Of a stretch of 64,000 nt of DNA, positions 8,965 through 18,014 are shown piece after piece; positions within the stretch are counted from its first letter, which is position 1; the number at the start of each line of letters is the position of its first letter. Under the pieces are notes generated by a model that searched no databases, was not told where the DNA came from, and was given only the letters and a program-made list of their open reading frames with translations. The DNA comes from Firmicutes bacterium CAG:631. GTDB taxonomy: Bacteria; Bacillota_I; Bacilli_A; RFN20; CAG-631. Position numbers and translations under genes: made by a program. The stretch spans positions 23,111 to 87,110 of the forward strand of contig HF998010.1 of assembly GCA_000433015.1 (NCBI GenBank), read 5' to 3'.

Positions 8965-9016
8965 AAAAACACCATTTTTAATTAAACGATGTGATTTTAA
9001 TTTCAATGGTGTTTTT
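8965..9016 (-). terminator. terminator of the 516-residue lipoprotein gene
   Basis: AAAAACACCATT and AATGGTGTTTTT form a 12-bp stem around a 28-base loop. Read on the minus strand it ends in a T-run, 41 bases past the stop codon of the gene that starts at 10608. Confidence 0.7.
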
Positions 9017-9057
9017 ATCAATACTATTTTATCAAATCGAAAGACTAATAGAAGTTT

Positions 9058-10608
9058 TTATTCTTCCACTTGAACGGGTTGACCATTTTGAGAAATCTGC
9101 CAATTGGAATATTTTTCTACTAATTCGAATAAAGATAATCCGGTTAATTCATAAGTGTTTGAATGTTCAAAAATCTTAGGTTCTAGAAAATGTAAATCTC
9201 CAAACCCTGTTTTTACAACCCAGTTACCTACAATGTCACCTTCAGTAGAAACATAAAAATCCGTTTGCTTAAACTCTAATTCATTTGTTGGTATTTCACA
9301 AATGAATGTATCATTCCACCAAACTTCTACGGTTTCTTGATATGAAATAAATCCATTCGTTTCTAATCGAGGATACTTAAATGATATATATTCGCCTATA
9401 AATTTATAATGCTTTTGATGAATTGAAATATAGCCATTTGTAATTTTAATGTCATATCTTTGATCATTGGTAAATATTGAATATAAAGTATAACCTCCAC
9501 CAGTCACTTGCCAATTATTAGTTGTGTCTTCATATACAGGCATTTCTAGTAAATTTAATACCATATATTTATCTTCCATGTCAAAACTATAGGCAATGTT
9601 GATTAAACTGCCTGGAGCAACACCAATATAGCCTCTTTCATATCTAACTTCTACCACATCGTTGATAGAAAGTTCAGGTAAATTTAAAGCATTACGAATA
9701 TCAGTATATTCAGTACTAGAAATTGTTTCTCTAGGTTTATAATCGTATAAACCATCTACTCTAATGGAACCGGTTGTTTTTGGTAATGAAGCATACAATA
9801 TAGTTTTTTCAGGATATTGATCATATTTTTTAAACGTTTCATCTTGAGATAATACATAGCCTTCATTTAATAAGAGATAATTATTATATTTAGAATCAAT
9901 CGGAACTAAACCTAATTCATTACTTCCAGGTATAGTTAACACACTAAATTCAACAATATCAGCTTCTATAACATCAATGGACTGAATATCCATTTTATCC
10001 GCATTCACTCTACCAGGATAAGTTTCTTGAACTTCGTATTTACCAGTATATTTGATTATAAGTTCGTCACCAGCAACTAATTCATGGATTCCATATTCTG
10101 ATGGATTAAACCATATTAAATTTCCATTTAATAAAGTGGTAACTTTACCGCTTATATACATTCCATAATCATGCATTACAGTAACATTTAATATTTGAAA
10201 GTCATTAGGCATAAAATCCTTATAACTCACTTTATCTTTTGATTCATATAATACTTCATCAGTTAAATAATATAATTTATGGTCTAAAACATAAAAGTTT
10301 ATTCCTTCATTTGTATTGTCAAAAGTTAAATAAAGCCAAAATCTATACTCTTCTTTTATTTTTCTAACATCATTATATGACATGTTACTTAAGACATAAT
10401 CTACATCTAATATTTTTTTATAATCTCCTTCAAATAAAAATTGCGCAGATTGCATTGGACCTTCATTAATTAGAACTTGACTTACATCATTTATTTCTTT
10501 ATTTGTTATATCTTTAAATGAGTACTTATTTGATTGTAATGGATTACAACTAGTTAAACCAAAAACAACCAAAATTAATAAAAACAAACTTTTTAATTTC
10601 TTTAACAT
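9058..10608 (-). CDS. large lipoprotein of unknown function
   Basis: A 516-residue protein with a signal peptide ending in lipobox LTSC at about residue 21 (VVFGLTSCNPLQ), so it is probably anchored outside the cell. The mature part is rich in beta strands with many Tyr, Asp and Val residues and no recognised domain. GGAGGGCTATTAAC precedes the ATG at good spacing. It is the last intact chromosomal-looking gene before the accessory island. Its neighbour at 7905-8882 is also a lipoprotein but shares no clear similarity with it. Confidence 0.65.
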   Translation of the reverse strand: MLKKLKSLFLLILVVFGLTSCNPLQSNKYSFKDITNKEINDVSQVLINEGPMQSAQFLFEGDYKKILDVDYVLSNMSYNDVRKIKEEYRFWLYLTFDNTNEGINFYVLDHKLYYLTDEVLYESKDKVSYKDFMPNDFQILNVTVMHDYGMYISGKVTTLLNGNLIWFNPSEYGIHELVAGDELIIKYTGKYEVQETYPGRVNADKMDIQSIDVIEADIVEFSVLTIPGSNELGLVPIDSKYNNYLLLNEGYVLSQDETFKKYDQYPEKTILYASLPKTTGSIRVDGLYDYKPRETISSTEYTDIRNALNLPELSINDVVEVRYERGYIGVAPGSLINIAYSFDMEDKYMVLNLLEMPVYEDTTNNWQVTGGGYTLYSIFTNDQRYDIKITNGYISIHQKHYKFIGEYISFKYPRLETNGFISYQETVEVWWNDTFICEIPTNELEFKQTDFYVSTEGDIVGNWVVKTGFGDLHFLEPKIFEHSNTYELTGLSLFELVEKYSNWQISQNGQPVQVEE

Positions 10609-10740
10609 GTTAATAGCCCTCCTTATTTAATAAATAGCAAAAAAAACATCATTAAGGTATACGAAACCTCAGAAAATTGAATTGCCGAGTTAGAAGAAAC
10701 GGGCGAAACAAGATTCAACAAAACTTAAATTTGTCATAAT

Positions 10741-10821
10741 TTAGTCCTCCATAGCGTGTAAAGATACGGATAATACAGATTCTTTAAATTCTAGTAACTC
10801 AGATTCAGTGCCTAAATTCAT
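10741..10821 (-). pseudogene. 26-codon stub resembling the N-terminus of AlbA_2/Schlafen-type proteins
   Basis: Behind GGAGGGTACAAAA a 26-codon frame begins MNLGTESELLEFKESVLS. The E-x-x-x-L-E-F-K pattern is the usual N-terminus of AlbA_2 (divergent AAA-4) DNA-binding proteins, which run to 400 residues or more. Here it stops after MED. A second short frame (15 codons) starts at 10737 behind GGAGGACTAAATT but is not recognised. The call rests on one motif and is tentative. Confidence 0.4.
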
Positions 10822-11136
10822 TTTTGTACCCTCCGCTATTCAATATTATTGAACCATATTTCACTCTATTTGTCACTCTATTTAAATATAATTTAGGAAT
10901 CGCAAATGAACAAAAGCTAGAATTTTATCTTGACGTTTATAGTATTCTAACATAATCGTGTAATTATGCCATCTTTCGTTTAATCGTGGGGCCATCGTGT
11001 AATTGTAAGATTGTGTTCAACCAAAGAATATTTTTCTTTATTATTTTTTCTTATTTTTACTCTTATAAATATTCAAAAAAGTATTGAAAGCCAACAAATT
11101 CATTACTTTATAGGATTCAAACACCTTTTTGAATAT

Positions 11137-11167
11137 AAAAAAGACTTTGACGTTTTGTATCAAAGTC
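11137..11167 (-). terminator. terminator downstream of the exonuclease gene
   Basis: GACTTTGA and TCAAAGTC form an 8-bp stem with a 9-base loop. Read on the minus strand it is followed by TTTTTT, so it would end the transcript of the exonuclease gene that stops at 11299. Confidence 0.7.
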
Positions 11168-11266
11168 GTTCTTTCAATATGTGAAAGGTAAGTATTGTTA
11201 ATACAATGCACCCTCTATGGACGAAGGTGCCCCCTCTATAACTATATTTATTGGTATATATACTTA

Positions 11267-11296
11267 GTGACACGTGACTGGCGTGACAGATGTGAC
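11267..11296. repeat. four short GTGAC/GTCAC direct repeats
   Basis: GTGAC occurs at 11267, 11274, 11283 and 11292, at steps of 7, 9 and 9 bases, directly after the exonuclease stop codon on the minus strand. Read on the minus strand the unit is close to CTGTCACNN. The even spacing looks like iterons or a protein-binding array, but there is no linked replication gene. Confidence 0.4.
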
Positions 11297-11298
11297 AG

Positions 11299-12483
11299 TT
11301 ATTTATCTTCATCAATTTCATTTTTTAGTTTTTTAAACAAATCAGGAAATAAGTCTCCCAATGTAGGACCTTTGAATTCTTTTTTTTCAAACTTAGGTTC
11401 TTTTTTCTTTGCCCTTTGTCTTGGTTTTGCTTTCTTATAAAAACTGCTTGCATCAGGGAATGGCATTGTGCTTAGTTCTTCCTCTGTTACATTTAGTATT
11501 TTAAGCAATTCATCAAATGAAATAATTTTGATATTCTTGCCTTCTGCTATTACATCATTAACATGCTTTAATCTAGAACAGTGCCTAATGTTACCTTCAT
11601 CATCCTTTGCATCGCAAGTTACAAATATATCATTATCAGATGCTCTCATCTTATATGTAGCATTATGATTTGTTAATAATTGAACCAACGATAGCATCTC
11701 TTTGAAATGACCAATTTCATAATTTAAACTTACACAAAGTGATTTGTCATTCAAATCTGATTCAACAATATCTCCTTGAGGCTTTACTCCATCTAGAAAT
11801 TGTAGGAACATTCTATAATTACGACCTTTAACAGTATTATTGACTCCACTTTTAGCAGCTTCATATCTTTTTTGTTGTCTTATTTCAAAATCATCATAAG
11901 TAATTTGATTATTCTCGCTTTTACCAAAACATGAATCACATAACTCAATTAACTCTTCTAGCGAACAGTCTAATTGCTTACACATTCCTTTAACAAGATT
12001 CATTGTCAATTCTGAATCATCATCGCTTTTATGAAGATATTTAGGTTTTTCAACATTCATGTTTTCACCAGCTGTTTCTAAAGAAATGCTTTTTCTAATG
12101 TTAGCGAATTCAGAAAACATTCTTTGGCTATCAGCAAATTTAAAATTAATTGGATCTAATTTGTATCTTCTACAAGCACTTCTTAGAAATCCTGCATCAT
12201 TAGAAATAGCATGTCCAACTATAAGTTGATCTGGATATTCTATTAACTTTTTAATATTTTCATAAAAATATGGAAATTTATTACTTCTATAATAAGTTGA
12301 CTCAGGATAATAAAGATATAAATCTCTACCATCAGGTCTACCAGTAAGATTAAATTTGTTTTCTGGATTAATTGTAATATCTTTCTTTTCTAATATATTG
12401 AATTTATCATCAGTAATAACATAACCAAATTCACATATATTTCTACCATTACAACACTCAATATCGAAAAATAAATATCTCAT
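11299..12483 (-). CDS. DnaQ-like 3'-5' exonuclease with C-terminal BRCT-like domain
   Basis: About 394 residues. The N-terminal domain is a DEDDh exonuclease: FDIE at residues 6-9, VGHAISND in the middle and HKSDDDSEL near residue 160, supplying the acidic residues and the histidine. After a linker, residues 250-345 (from LNDKSLCVSLN to ISFDELLKIL) look like a BRCT domain, as in the epsilon-subunit/ligase type. The C-terminus is basic. It probably trims DNA or RNA 3' ends during repair or replication. The start at the second ATG is chosen because GGGAG is 9 bases before it. A -10 box lies at 12510-12515. Confidence 0.7.
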   Translation of the reverse strand: MRYLFFDIECCNGRNICEFGYVITDDKFNILEKKDITINPENKFNLTGRPDGRDLYLYYPESTYYRSNKFPYFYENIKKLIEYPDQLIVGHAISNDAGFLRSACRRYKLDPINFKFADSQRMFSEFANIRKSISLETAGENMNVEKPKYLHKSDDDSELTMNLVKGMCKQLDCSLEELIELCDSCFGKSENNQITYDDFEIRQQKRYEAAKSGVNNTVKGRNYRMFLQFLDGVKPQGDIVESDLNDKSLCVSLNYEIGHFKEMLSLVQLLTNHNATYKMRASDNDIFVTCDAKDDEGNIRHCSRLKHVNDVIAEGKNIKIISFDELLKILNVTEEELSTMPFPDASSFYKKAKPRQRAKKKEPKFEKKEFKGPTLGDLFPDLFKKLKNEIDEDK

Positions 12484-12509
12484 ATGTTTCATCTCCCTTT
12501 TACGCTTCT

Positions 12510-12515
12510 ATTATA
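12510..12515 (-). promoter_or_regulatory. -10 box for the exonuclease gene
   Basis: TATAAT on the minus strand 27 bases before the start codon, in the 91-base gap between the two genes. No good -35 box was seen, so the call rests on the -10 hexamer and the gap. Confidence 0.45.
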
Positions 12516-12559
12516 CCTTTATGCTGATGCTTAGAATAGAACATAAATTACACTACTAG

Positions 12560-12580
12560 AAAAGAGGAACGAGTCCTCTT
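12560..12580 (-). terminator. weak terminator after the LRR-methyltransferase gene
   Basis: AAGAGGA and TCCTCTT form a 7-bp stem with a 5-base loop just past the stop codon. The following T-run on the minus strand is short (TTTC). Confidence 0.5.
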
Positions 12581-12583
12581 AGT

Positions 12584-15037
12584 CTAGTCTATGAAGTTAA
12601 CCTTATCATCAACCATTTGCATTCGTTTAAGTGTCACATCTTTACAAATATTTGATTCTTTATTTGACACAAGAATATATTTTCTACTTCCGCCATCTTC
12701 TTTATTCAAATCAACCACAGCATGACCAACTGTACCTGATCCTGCAAAAAAATCTAAAATAATAGAGTCTTTATTTGAAGTAGCTCTAACAAGTTCCTTC
12801 ATAAGTTTTAAAGGCTTAGGGGTTTGGAAATAAGATCTATTACCAAATAGTTCTGCTATTTCATCCTTTGCTGATGAATTAGTACCAAAGCATCTAAATG
12901 TTGATGGAACTTTAGATTCCTTTTCTTTCAAAACTTCACCATCTAAATATGGTTGTTTAATAAAATTCAATTTAGACGCTTTAGATTTATAACATACGAT
13001 AATAAATTCGTATTTCACAACCTTTTTGTTTGGATTAACATTTCTATTTTTATCAAAATAAGGATGAAGCTTTTCCCACTTATAGATTTGAATCCTATGG
13101 AATAGATTTTTTAAAACTGATAAAGAAGATAGATGATCTACTTCTCCTTCATCAATATTGATAACTAAGAACCCATCATCAGTTAAAAGTTCACTTGCAA
13201 GTTTAAACCTATCAACCATGAACTTTTCATAACCACTATCAAATTCGTCTTTGTATCCGATGTAATCAATGCGAGAATTATATGGTGGGTCGATTAAAAT
13301 CGATTTAATCTTGCCTCTATATGACTTAGTCATTGATTTTAGAGTATATAAGTTGTCTGATTCAACGACATAATTTGATAATTCTTCTCTAATATTAATG
13401 TTAACATTGCTGTTTAATGTAGCATTATTATCGATAAAACAGTCTTTATACACTGATACTTCTTTCAAATTAGTGCAATGAGCAAACGCCCATTCGCCAA
13501 TATAAGTAACCAAATCTGAGCAATATACTTTTTCTAATGAATTACAATTTGTGAAACAAGTCTTTGAGATAATTGAAACATTATGCAAATGGATATTAGT
13601 CATCCTATCACAGCCTGAAAATGCTCCACGTTCAAGTGTTATAACTTCATCAGGAAGATAAATATCGCCAATAGCATATTTAGCTGGATAACAAACCAAT
13701 TTTGATTTATCAGCTGTATATAATGCATTATCGTAAACCATATAGTTTTCACTATTAGATTCAAATTCAATATTAGAGCAGCTAACAAATGGATTATATC
13801 CAATGGATTCAAGTGTTTTTGGAAGAACTATCTTTCTAATTCCTTTACAATTCCAAAATGAATTTCTACAAATTCTCTTAACATCTTTTAGAACTAGGCA
13901 ATCGGTATTAATTGAATTAAGACAACCAATTACTGATGAATAATCTTTATCATAAATAACAGAATCATCGATGTGATAATAATCAGATTTATTAACTAGA
14001 TTAATCTTTGTGCATCCAGAGAATGGATTGTTTTCTAATTTAATGATTGATGATGGGATGATTACTTCTTTAAGATTATCACATAGATAAAATGAATGCT
14101 TTCCTAAGATTCTACATCCTTCTTTTATTTCATATCTATCATCTTTTTTAGAAATAGGATAATAAATAAGTCTTGTAAAATCTCTATTATATAAAACACC
14201 ATCAACTAAATTGAAATATGGTGATTCATTATTTACTTCTATATTAGGACATCCAGCAAAAGGATTATTACCCATAAACTTTACATTTTTGGGGATATTA
14301 ACCTTTCTAAGGTTAGATGAATTATAGAATGTGTCACCTGAAATATTAACTAATGTATCTGGAAGAATTACTTCTTTAATTACTTGATTATCCCAGAATA
14401 AACATGGTGCCAATTCAGTAACACCTTCAGGAACTACAACTATACTTTTATTACCAGTATATTTAGTTGCTACTCCAGCCTTAACAATGAAATCATCTGA
14501 GATAATATCACTAGAATTATACAAATTATAATTATCTAATCTTGATTCACTTTCAAAGATGCCATGATTATAGATAGATCCATCAGCAGTTTTAATTGAT
14601 GTTCTTCTTTCAATTACTCCACTGATTAATCTAGACTCGTAAGAAATAGATTTGAATGTATCTTTCTTGAATTCTATTTTATCTTCTTCAAGATTGTTCC
14701 ATTCATAGCATTTAATGTATAAATCTTTGCAGTAAATGTCATACTCGTTATCAAGATCAATAATTATCTCACTATACTTATATCCCATAGTCAATAATTT
14801 ATCGATACATTCTAAGATAACAAAACTTTTATGTGTTGTTAGAAGTAAAGTTTCTCCATTAACAATAGAAATCTTATTACCTAAATCAACCTGTTGCTTA
14901 TCGGCATTAATCTCAACTTTAAGGTTATTATTGTAAACTTTAGTAAATATACCTTTATTAAGCTCTTCAAAGCCTAAAGCCCAATAAAGGACCTCGTACT
15001 TCATATCCTTTGCAAGTCTTAAATTATCAACATTCAT
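12584..15037 (-). CDS. BspA-type leucine-rich-repeat region fused to a DNA adenine methyltransferase
   Basis: An 817-residue protein in three parts. Residues 1-190 are unrecognised. Residues 190-545 carry leucine-rich repeats of the BspA/LRR_5 type (repeated units like VVVPEGVTELAPCLF and NLKEVIIPSSIIKLENNPF). Residues 560-817 are an N6-adenine DNA methyltransferase of the type III Mod kind, with motif IV DPPY at 583-586 and the SAM-binding motif I FFAGSGT at 763-769, in the order expected for the beta class. No restriction partner is adjacent. The LRR part may bind a protein partner or help in target recognition, which is inference. It is the last gene of a seven-gene unit starting at 18865. 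Confidence 0.8.
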   Translation of the reverse strand: MNVDNLRLAKDMKYEVLYWALGFEELNKGIFTKVYNNNLKVEINADKQQVDLGNKISIVNGETLLLTTHKSFVILECIDKLLTMGYKYSEIIIDLDNEYDIYCKDLYIKCYEWNNLEEDKIEFKKDTFKSISYESRLISGVIERRTSIKTADGSIYNHGIFESESRLDNYNLYNSSDIISDDFIVKAGVATKYTGNKSIVVVPEGVTELAPCLFWDNQVIKEVILPDTLVNISGDTFYNSSNLRKVNIPKNVKFMGNNPFAGCPNIEVNNESPYFNLVDGVLYNRDFTRLIYYPISKKDDRYEIKEGCRILGKHSFYLCDNLKEVIIPSSIIKLENNPFSGCTKINLVNKSDYYHIDDSVIYDKDYSSVIGCLNSINTDCLVLKDVKRICRNSFWNCKGIRKIVLPKTLESIGYNPFVSCSNIEFESNSENYMVYDNALYTADKSKLVCYPAKYAIGDIYLPDEVITLERGAFSGCDRMTNIHLHNVSIISKTCFTNCNSLEKVYCSDLVTYIGEWAFAHCTNLKEVSVYKDCFIDNNATLNSNVNINIREELSNYVVESDNLYTLKSMTKSYRGKIKSILIDPPYNSRIDYIGYKDEFDSGYEKFMVDRFKLASELLTDDGFLVINIDEGEVDHLSSLSVLKNLFHRIQIYKWEKLHPYFDKNRNVNPNKKVVKYEFIIVCYKSKASKLNFIKQPYLDGEVLKEKESKVPSTFRCFGTNSSAKDEIAELFGNRSYFQTPKPLKLMKELVRATSNKDSIILDFFAGSGTVGHAVVDLNKEDGGSRKYILVSNKESNICKDVTLKRMQMVDDKVNFID

Positions 15038-15041
15038 TCTA

Positions 15042-15617
15042 TTAAAGCACCTCGATTCTCTTCAAAATTTCATCAACTACTGTTTCAACATCTTTATTTG
15101 TTGTATCTATAACAATATATTCAAGTTTCTTGGCTTCACAAAAATATATCATTCTCTCATATGCCTTTTCACTTTTACCAACTTTAGCAATATCAGAATC
15201 ATTAATATCCCTTTTCTTAAGGCGAGCTAGTATTGCTTCTGGTGTAGCATATAGAATTACAGTAAGTTTTGGTTTTCCAATTTTCTTTAAGATTAGATTA
15301 TATATATCTTTATTATATGTTGTACCACTCCAACAATAATTTGAAACTATATGACGATCAGTAACAATATTTTGATCTTTGAATTTCTCATAAAGATAAA
15401 TATTATTTAATCCATAATACCAAGCAGTAAAGTTTCTATTAGGATTAGCATTTACTCTTTTAGCAACTTTCTGATATTGTTTAATCTCATCATCACTATC
15501 ATCTAGTAAATAATGCAATGGCTTTTCAACAAATATATATCCTAGTTTCTCAGCAAGCAATTTACATGTAGTTGATTTACCAACTCCATCCATACCCTCA
15601 ATTGATATATGGTTCAT
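15042..15617 (-). CDS. thymidylate-kinase-like dNMP kinase
   Basis: A 191-residue P-loop kinase with Walker A GMDGVGKST at 8-16, the TDRH motif at about 96-99 and a lid with RLKKRD near 140, which is the pattern of thymidylate kinases and their phage relatives. It would phosphorylate dTMP or another deoxynucleoside monophosphate in the cytoplasm. It overlaps the phosphoesterase gene by 20 bases and lies 4 bases before the methyltransferase, so it is part of the nucleotide-metabolism unit. It is probably an extra copy beside a chromosomal tmk. Confidence 0.75.
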   Translation of the reverse strand: MNHISIEGMDGVGKSTTCKLLAEKLGYIFVEKPLHYLLDDSDDEIKQYQKVAKRVNANPNRNFTAWYYGLNNIYLYEKFKDQNIVTDRHIVSNYCWSGTTYNKDIYNLILKKIGKPKLTVILYATPEAILARLKKRDINDSDIAKVGKSEKAYERMIYFCEAKKLEYIVIDTTNKDVETVVDEILKRIEVL

Positions 15618-16164
15618 CCTTGTTTACTTCCTTAAATTTCATTAATTCTTTTAATGTTCTTGGCTCAAAGTCTATTACATCGACTCCAGCATTATATGCT
15701 TTTAAGTTTTTATAATAGTCTTTCATTAATTTATAAGCATAGCCATTTTTTTCGGTTTTATTATGGATATGTCCATAAACTAAAAGTTCATCTCTATTGA
15801 ACTCCATCCAATCCATAAGTGGATAATGACAAACACAAACTTTATAATCACCATCAATAATTAGATCAATAAACTTGATGGATTCAAATACATTAGATTT
15901 CTTAATAGCATCTATCATATCATGGTCATGATTTCCTACTATAAGGTGCTTATGACCTTTTAATTTTTTAAAGATATCTATAGTAGATGGATCATCATCT
16001 TTGCCTATATCACCAAGAACATAAACAATGTCTGTATCTTTAACTTTATTATTCCATTTTTTGATAATTGTTTCTTTCATTTCATCAAGTGATTCAAATG
16101 GTCTCTTACATTTATCAAATATCTTTTGGTCATTAAAATGAGTATCGGAAATGTAATATATCAT
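15598..16164 (-). CDS. calcineurin-type metallophosphoesterase
   Basis: A 188-residue protein with the full set of metal ligands: SDTHFND at 6-12, GDIGKDD near 51, GNHDHD near 77, the CHYP motif near 113 and GHIHNK near 130. Small phosphoesterases of this kind hydrolyse phosphate mono- or diesters in the cytoplasm, and similar ones are common on phages and islands. The start ATG directly follows the stop of the 50-residue ORF. It overlaps the kinase gene downstream. The substrate is unknown. Confidence 0.75.
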   Translation of the reverse strand: MIYYISDTHFNDQKIFDKCKRPFESLDEMKETIIKKWNNKVKDTDIVYVLGDIGKDDDPSTIDIFKKLKGHKHLIVGNHDHDMIDAIKKSNVFESIKFIDLIIDGDYKVCVCHYPLMDWMEFNRDELLVYGHIHNKTEKNGYAYKLMKDYYKNLKAYNAGVDVIDFEPRTLKELMKFKEVNKDEPYIN

Positions 16165-16317
16165 CTATTTCTTTCTCCTAAAAAGAAACTCACCATAAAC
16201 TCCATTTCCTTTTACATAGCCATTAGACAAAATGGTTTCGTATCCATCATCTTCAACAATAGCACTAATAGAATTTCTAAATTTTTCAGTTAATGGAATT
16301 CCTTCAAATTTTTTCAT
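16165..16317 (-). CDS. 50-residue hypothetical protein
   Basis: A short frame MKKFEGIPLTEKFRNSISAI ... ending in FRRKK. It begins two bases after the NrdD stop, behind AGGGAAAATTAAGG, and its TAG stop directly abuts the ATG of the phosphoesterase, so it is probably translated by coupling. No motif is recognised. Confidence 0.5.
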   Translation of the reverse strand: MKKFEGIPLTEKFRNSISAIVEDDGYETILSNGYVKGNGVYGEFLFRRKK

Positions 16318-16319
16318 CC

Positions 16320-18014
16320 TTAATTTTCCCTCCTATTCTTTTCTTCTGCTTTCTTGCCTTTAGTAAACCCATCTAAGATTTCTAAATAACCAGATACTCT
16401 TCTAATTCTAGTTATATTCTTTGATTTACATTTAGGGCAGAAATCAAATACACCAGTTGTTCCACAATCATTACATACATCTTTAGGAAAATTGAAGCCT
16501 AGATAATGCACACCTGCTTCAACCGCTATATTGATATATTCTTCTAGCGATTCTTCATTACCTAGTGGGGCTTCACCTAGTTCAATATATGTAATACATC
16601 CACCATTACAAATTTCATGGAATAATCCTTCAAGTTGAATCTTCTTATATCCTGGAAGTCTAGAATCAACATCAATATGGAATGAATTTGTATAATAACC
16701 TTTAGAGAAAATATCTACATCAAGCTTATATAAATCTTTATCGAAATCAATGAATCTACCACTAATTAATTCACCTGAAGTTGCAAGTAATGAGAAATTA
16801 AGCTTGTATTCATTCTTTAAGAAATCGCAATAATCTCTCATATGCTTTACGAAGCCCAAAGTCATAATATAATTATCCATGCTTGAATAATACTTTGAAC
16901 CAGTAATAACTTCTATAGCTTCACTTAATCCAATGAACCCTAATGATAATGTACCATGTTTGAATACTTCTTCCAAATTATCTTTAAAGTCCTCACACCA
17001 TAGATGATAAGAACTATTTGTTGGAAAATCATCAGGAGTTCTTTTACAAACCTTATGATATCTATCAAGTAAGATATCTTTTGTAACTCTCGCCACTTCA
17101 TCCCATTTTGATTTAAGAAGATCAAATTTTTCATCAATTGATAATTCTTTATTATTCTTATCAATCTCTAAAGCAAGTCTAGGAAGATTAATAGAAATAT
17201 TAGTGATATTACCTCTACCCATTGCACCATCTTCACCATAAAGGTCGGATACAACTCTAGTCCTACATCCCATTACTGATAATCTTTCAGGATTTGTTTC
17301 TTTATCACCTTTACAATCACAAAGTAGATAAGTAGGAATCATCTTTTTAGACGAGCAATTTAGAGCTAATTTAAGTAGATCATAATTAGGATCATTTGTT
17401 TTATTATTTATTCCATCAACTACTTTAAATACGATATTTGGTTTAAATACCATATCACCTAATTTCAAGAATCTATCAATTACTTCATGAGCGATGAATC
17501 TAGCACATTCATTTTTAGCTAAACCAATATTTAAAGTTACGTAATAACTAGTTTGACCCATTCTTGAGTGATTCACATTACACCATAATATTAATTCAGC
17601 AATTGAATCACTAATTAAATCTTTATACTTTGAATAATCAATTTCAAGTGTAGACAAGATTTCAGCTATTTCATTATCGAAATTAGCAAATGCCATACCA
17701 CCAGATTGTTCATTACCTAGTTTAGTAAATAAATCTTTGATAAATTCAAACAAATGAATGATTTTTCCTTGTCCACTAAACATCTTGAATTCATCATATG
17801 GGAACTTATTGATGATATCAAATGTTAAACAATTATAAGTTAAATCATATGCATCCAAATCATGAATGTGAATTGCACCTGTTCTATGTAAATCTGCCCA
17901 TTCTTTTGGAAGACTATTTAATATCTTATTTTTATATTCTTTTTCACCTACGTTATATACGTATCCAACATAACTAGTTCTATTAGCAGCATTATCATTA
18001 TTTAGTTGTTTCAT
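16320..18014 (-). CDS. nrdD: anaerobic ribonucleoside-triphosphate reductase, short form
   Basis: A 564-residue class III ribonucleotide reductase that makes dNTPs from NTPs without oxygen. The glycyl-radical site RRVSGYL is near the C-terminus (Gly542), preceded by the zinc site with CNDC and CPKC. The catalytic-region Cys motif GGCITYIEL is present. Cellular NrdD is usually about 700 residues with an N-terminal ATP-cone; here the protein starts directly in the catalytic domain, as in some phage enzymes, so allosteric control of overall activity is probably absent. It overlaps nrdG by 17 bases. It also probably serves the island and not central metabolism alone. Confidence 0.85.
   Translation of the reverse strand: MKQLNNDNAANRTSYVGYVYNVGEKEYKNKILNSLPKEWADLHRTGAIHIHDLDAYDLTYNCLTFDIINKFPYDEFKMFSGQGKIIHLFEFIKDLFTKLGNEQSGGMAFANFDNEIAEILSTLEIDYSKYKDLISDSIAELILWCNVNHSRMGQTSYYVTLNIGLAKNECARFIAHEVIDRFLKLGDMVFKPNIVFKVVDGINNKTNDPNYDLLKLALNCSSKKMIPTYLLCDCKGDKETNPERLSVMGCRTRVVSDLYGEDGAMGRGNITNISINLPRLALEIDKNNKELSIDEKFDLLKSKWDEVARVTKDILLDRYHKVCKRTPDDFPTNSSYHLWCEDFKDNLEEVFKHGTLSLGFIGLSEAIEVITGSKYYSSMDNYIMTLGFVKHMRDYCDFLKNEYKLNFSLLATSGELISGRFIDFDKDLYKLDVDIFSKGYYTNSFHIDVDSRLPGYKKIQLEGLFHEICNGGCITYIELGEAPLGNEESLEEYINIAVEAGVHYLGFNFPKDVCNDCGTTGVFDFCPKCKSKNITRIRRVSGYLEILDGFTKGKKAEEKNRREN

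Larger units (their letters stand above)
10822..11298. other. gene-poor left border of the accessory island
   Basis: No convincing coding frame is present in this 477-base stretch; minus-strand frames are interrupted by frequent stops. It holds a terminator (11137-11167), a pair of near-identical stretches (CACCCTCTAT and GCCCCCTCTAT near 11208 and 11229) and a cluster of GTCAC repeats (11267-11296). No copy of the tRNA-Ser 3' end from the other border is seen here. Confidence 0.4.

Noticed and set aside
11195-11440. Plus-strand frame over the end of the exonuclease gene
   Set aside because: It is the antisense shadow of the exonuclease C-terminus with low-complexity Ser/Phe content and no ribosome-binding site.
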